A stretch of DNA of 64,000 bases from Acanthacorydalis orientalis (taxonomy: Eukaryota; Arthropoda; Insecta; Megaloptera; Corydalidae): NCBI GenBank assembly GCA_034766995.1, contig CM068321.1, positions 15,220,026-15,284,025 on the forward strand. Reading direction: 5' to 3'. The number at the start of each line of letters is the position of its first letter. Within the stretch, counting starts at the first letter, position 1. The position numbers were made by a program, and so were the translations under genes. Positions 63,640 through 64,000 of this stretch are shown in pieces. Below the pieces are notes generated by a model. The model searched no databases. It was given only the letters and a program-made list of their open reading frames with translations, and had not been told where the DNA came from.

Positions 63640-63735
63640 TACACATACACACACACATATATATATATACATATATTTACATACATATATATATATATAT
63701 ATATTTATATGTGTGTGTGTATGTACATATGTGTA
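63640..63735. repeat. Complex (CA)/(TA)/(TG) microsatellite cluster
   Basis: CACACACACATATATA leads through TA and CATA units into GTGTGTGTGTATG over about 95 bp. Confidence 0.92.
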
Positions 63736-64000
63736 TATGTATGAAAGAAAAATTGTTCTCAGAATTAAAATTTGTTTTTATTGATTTAGTTATTATATGA
63801 TTTATTATAAAAATGGGTTTAAGCAACATCCGTTATAAAAAAATCCATTTTTTTAAGCCCAAAAAAGTATATACGAACGAAAAAATAAAATAAACAAACC
63901 GACATACAAACATTTCACTGCGCTAGTAAATATTAATCTTCAAATAATATTTCGTCGGTATACAGGGTATAACACATAAAATGTAATATTTACAGACACA

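Larger units (their letters stand above)
60641..64000. other. AT-rich non-coding stretch to the window end
   Basis: No gene is recognised. Contains (TA)n at 60691-60712, the direct repeat ACTTAAGGTT (61633 and 61649), a two-copy tandem repeat at 63231-63282 and a microsatellite cluster at 63640-63735. A slightly complex patch at 63170-63230 (GACGCTAGTGTTCGCC) is unassigned. Confidence 0.6.

Overview
This window looks like nuclear DNA from an AT-rich invertebrate, most probably an insect. By eye it is about four-fifths A+T. It carries several dozen long (TA)n microsatellites, many compounded with (TG)n, (CA)n, (GA)n or GATA units. It also holds a decayed mariner transposon with its inverted repeats and TA target duplication, and short CpG-containing islands in very AT-rich DNA. 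That mix would suit a hymenopteran (bee, ant or wasp), but nothing here fixes the species. Bacterial gene organisation is absent: there are no operons, ribosome binding sites, CRISPR arrays, rRNA genes or convincing tRNA genes.

No intact protein-coding gene can be supported. The open frames of 60-100 codons are about what stop-rich AT sequence yields by chance, and many are translations of TA repeats (Ile-Tyr runs). The one recognisable coding relic is the mariner transposase at 33906-34832. It has stops and frameshifts, the first catalytic Asp is changed to Asn, and the block with the second catalytic Asp is missing. The window is best read as a large intergenic or intronic desert.

Layout: 1-10.5 kb is AT-rich DNA with islands at about 0.93-1.19, 4.14-4.33 and 6.84-7.19 kb. 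At 10.58-10.69 kb a near-perfect 37-bp inverted repeat surrounds a TA tract. Islands follow at 10.94-11.30 kb (a phase-symmetric candidate exon with a hydrophobic segment) and 12.82-13.64 kb (the most complex, with a TATA/CRE-like promoter candidate), with a hAT-like end between them at 11.57 kb. From 13.6 to 31 kb there are mainly TA tracts, two copies of a dispersed repeat family and smaller islands at 16.2, 25.5 and 28.1 kb. From 31 to 35 kb lie a small inverted-repeat element, a tandem duplication and the mariner. From 35 to 46 kb come a 38.4-39.1 kb island and a second copy of the small element at 44.6 kb. From 46 to 64 kb there are a pre-miRNA-like hairpin (50.75 kb), a compact double-palindrome element (52.66 kb), islands at 53.0, 59.05 and 60.36 kb, and more TA tracts.

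The most interesting signals are non-coding. They are the 84-nt hairpin at 50750-50833, three probable small inverted-repeat element families, a dispersed repeat with four clear copies, and the series of complex islands that may be conserved regulatory DNA or unannotated exons.
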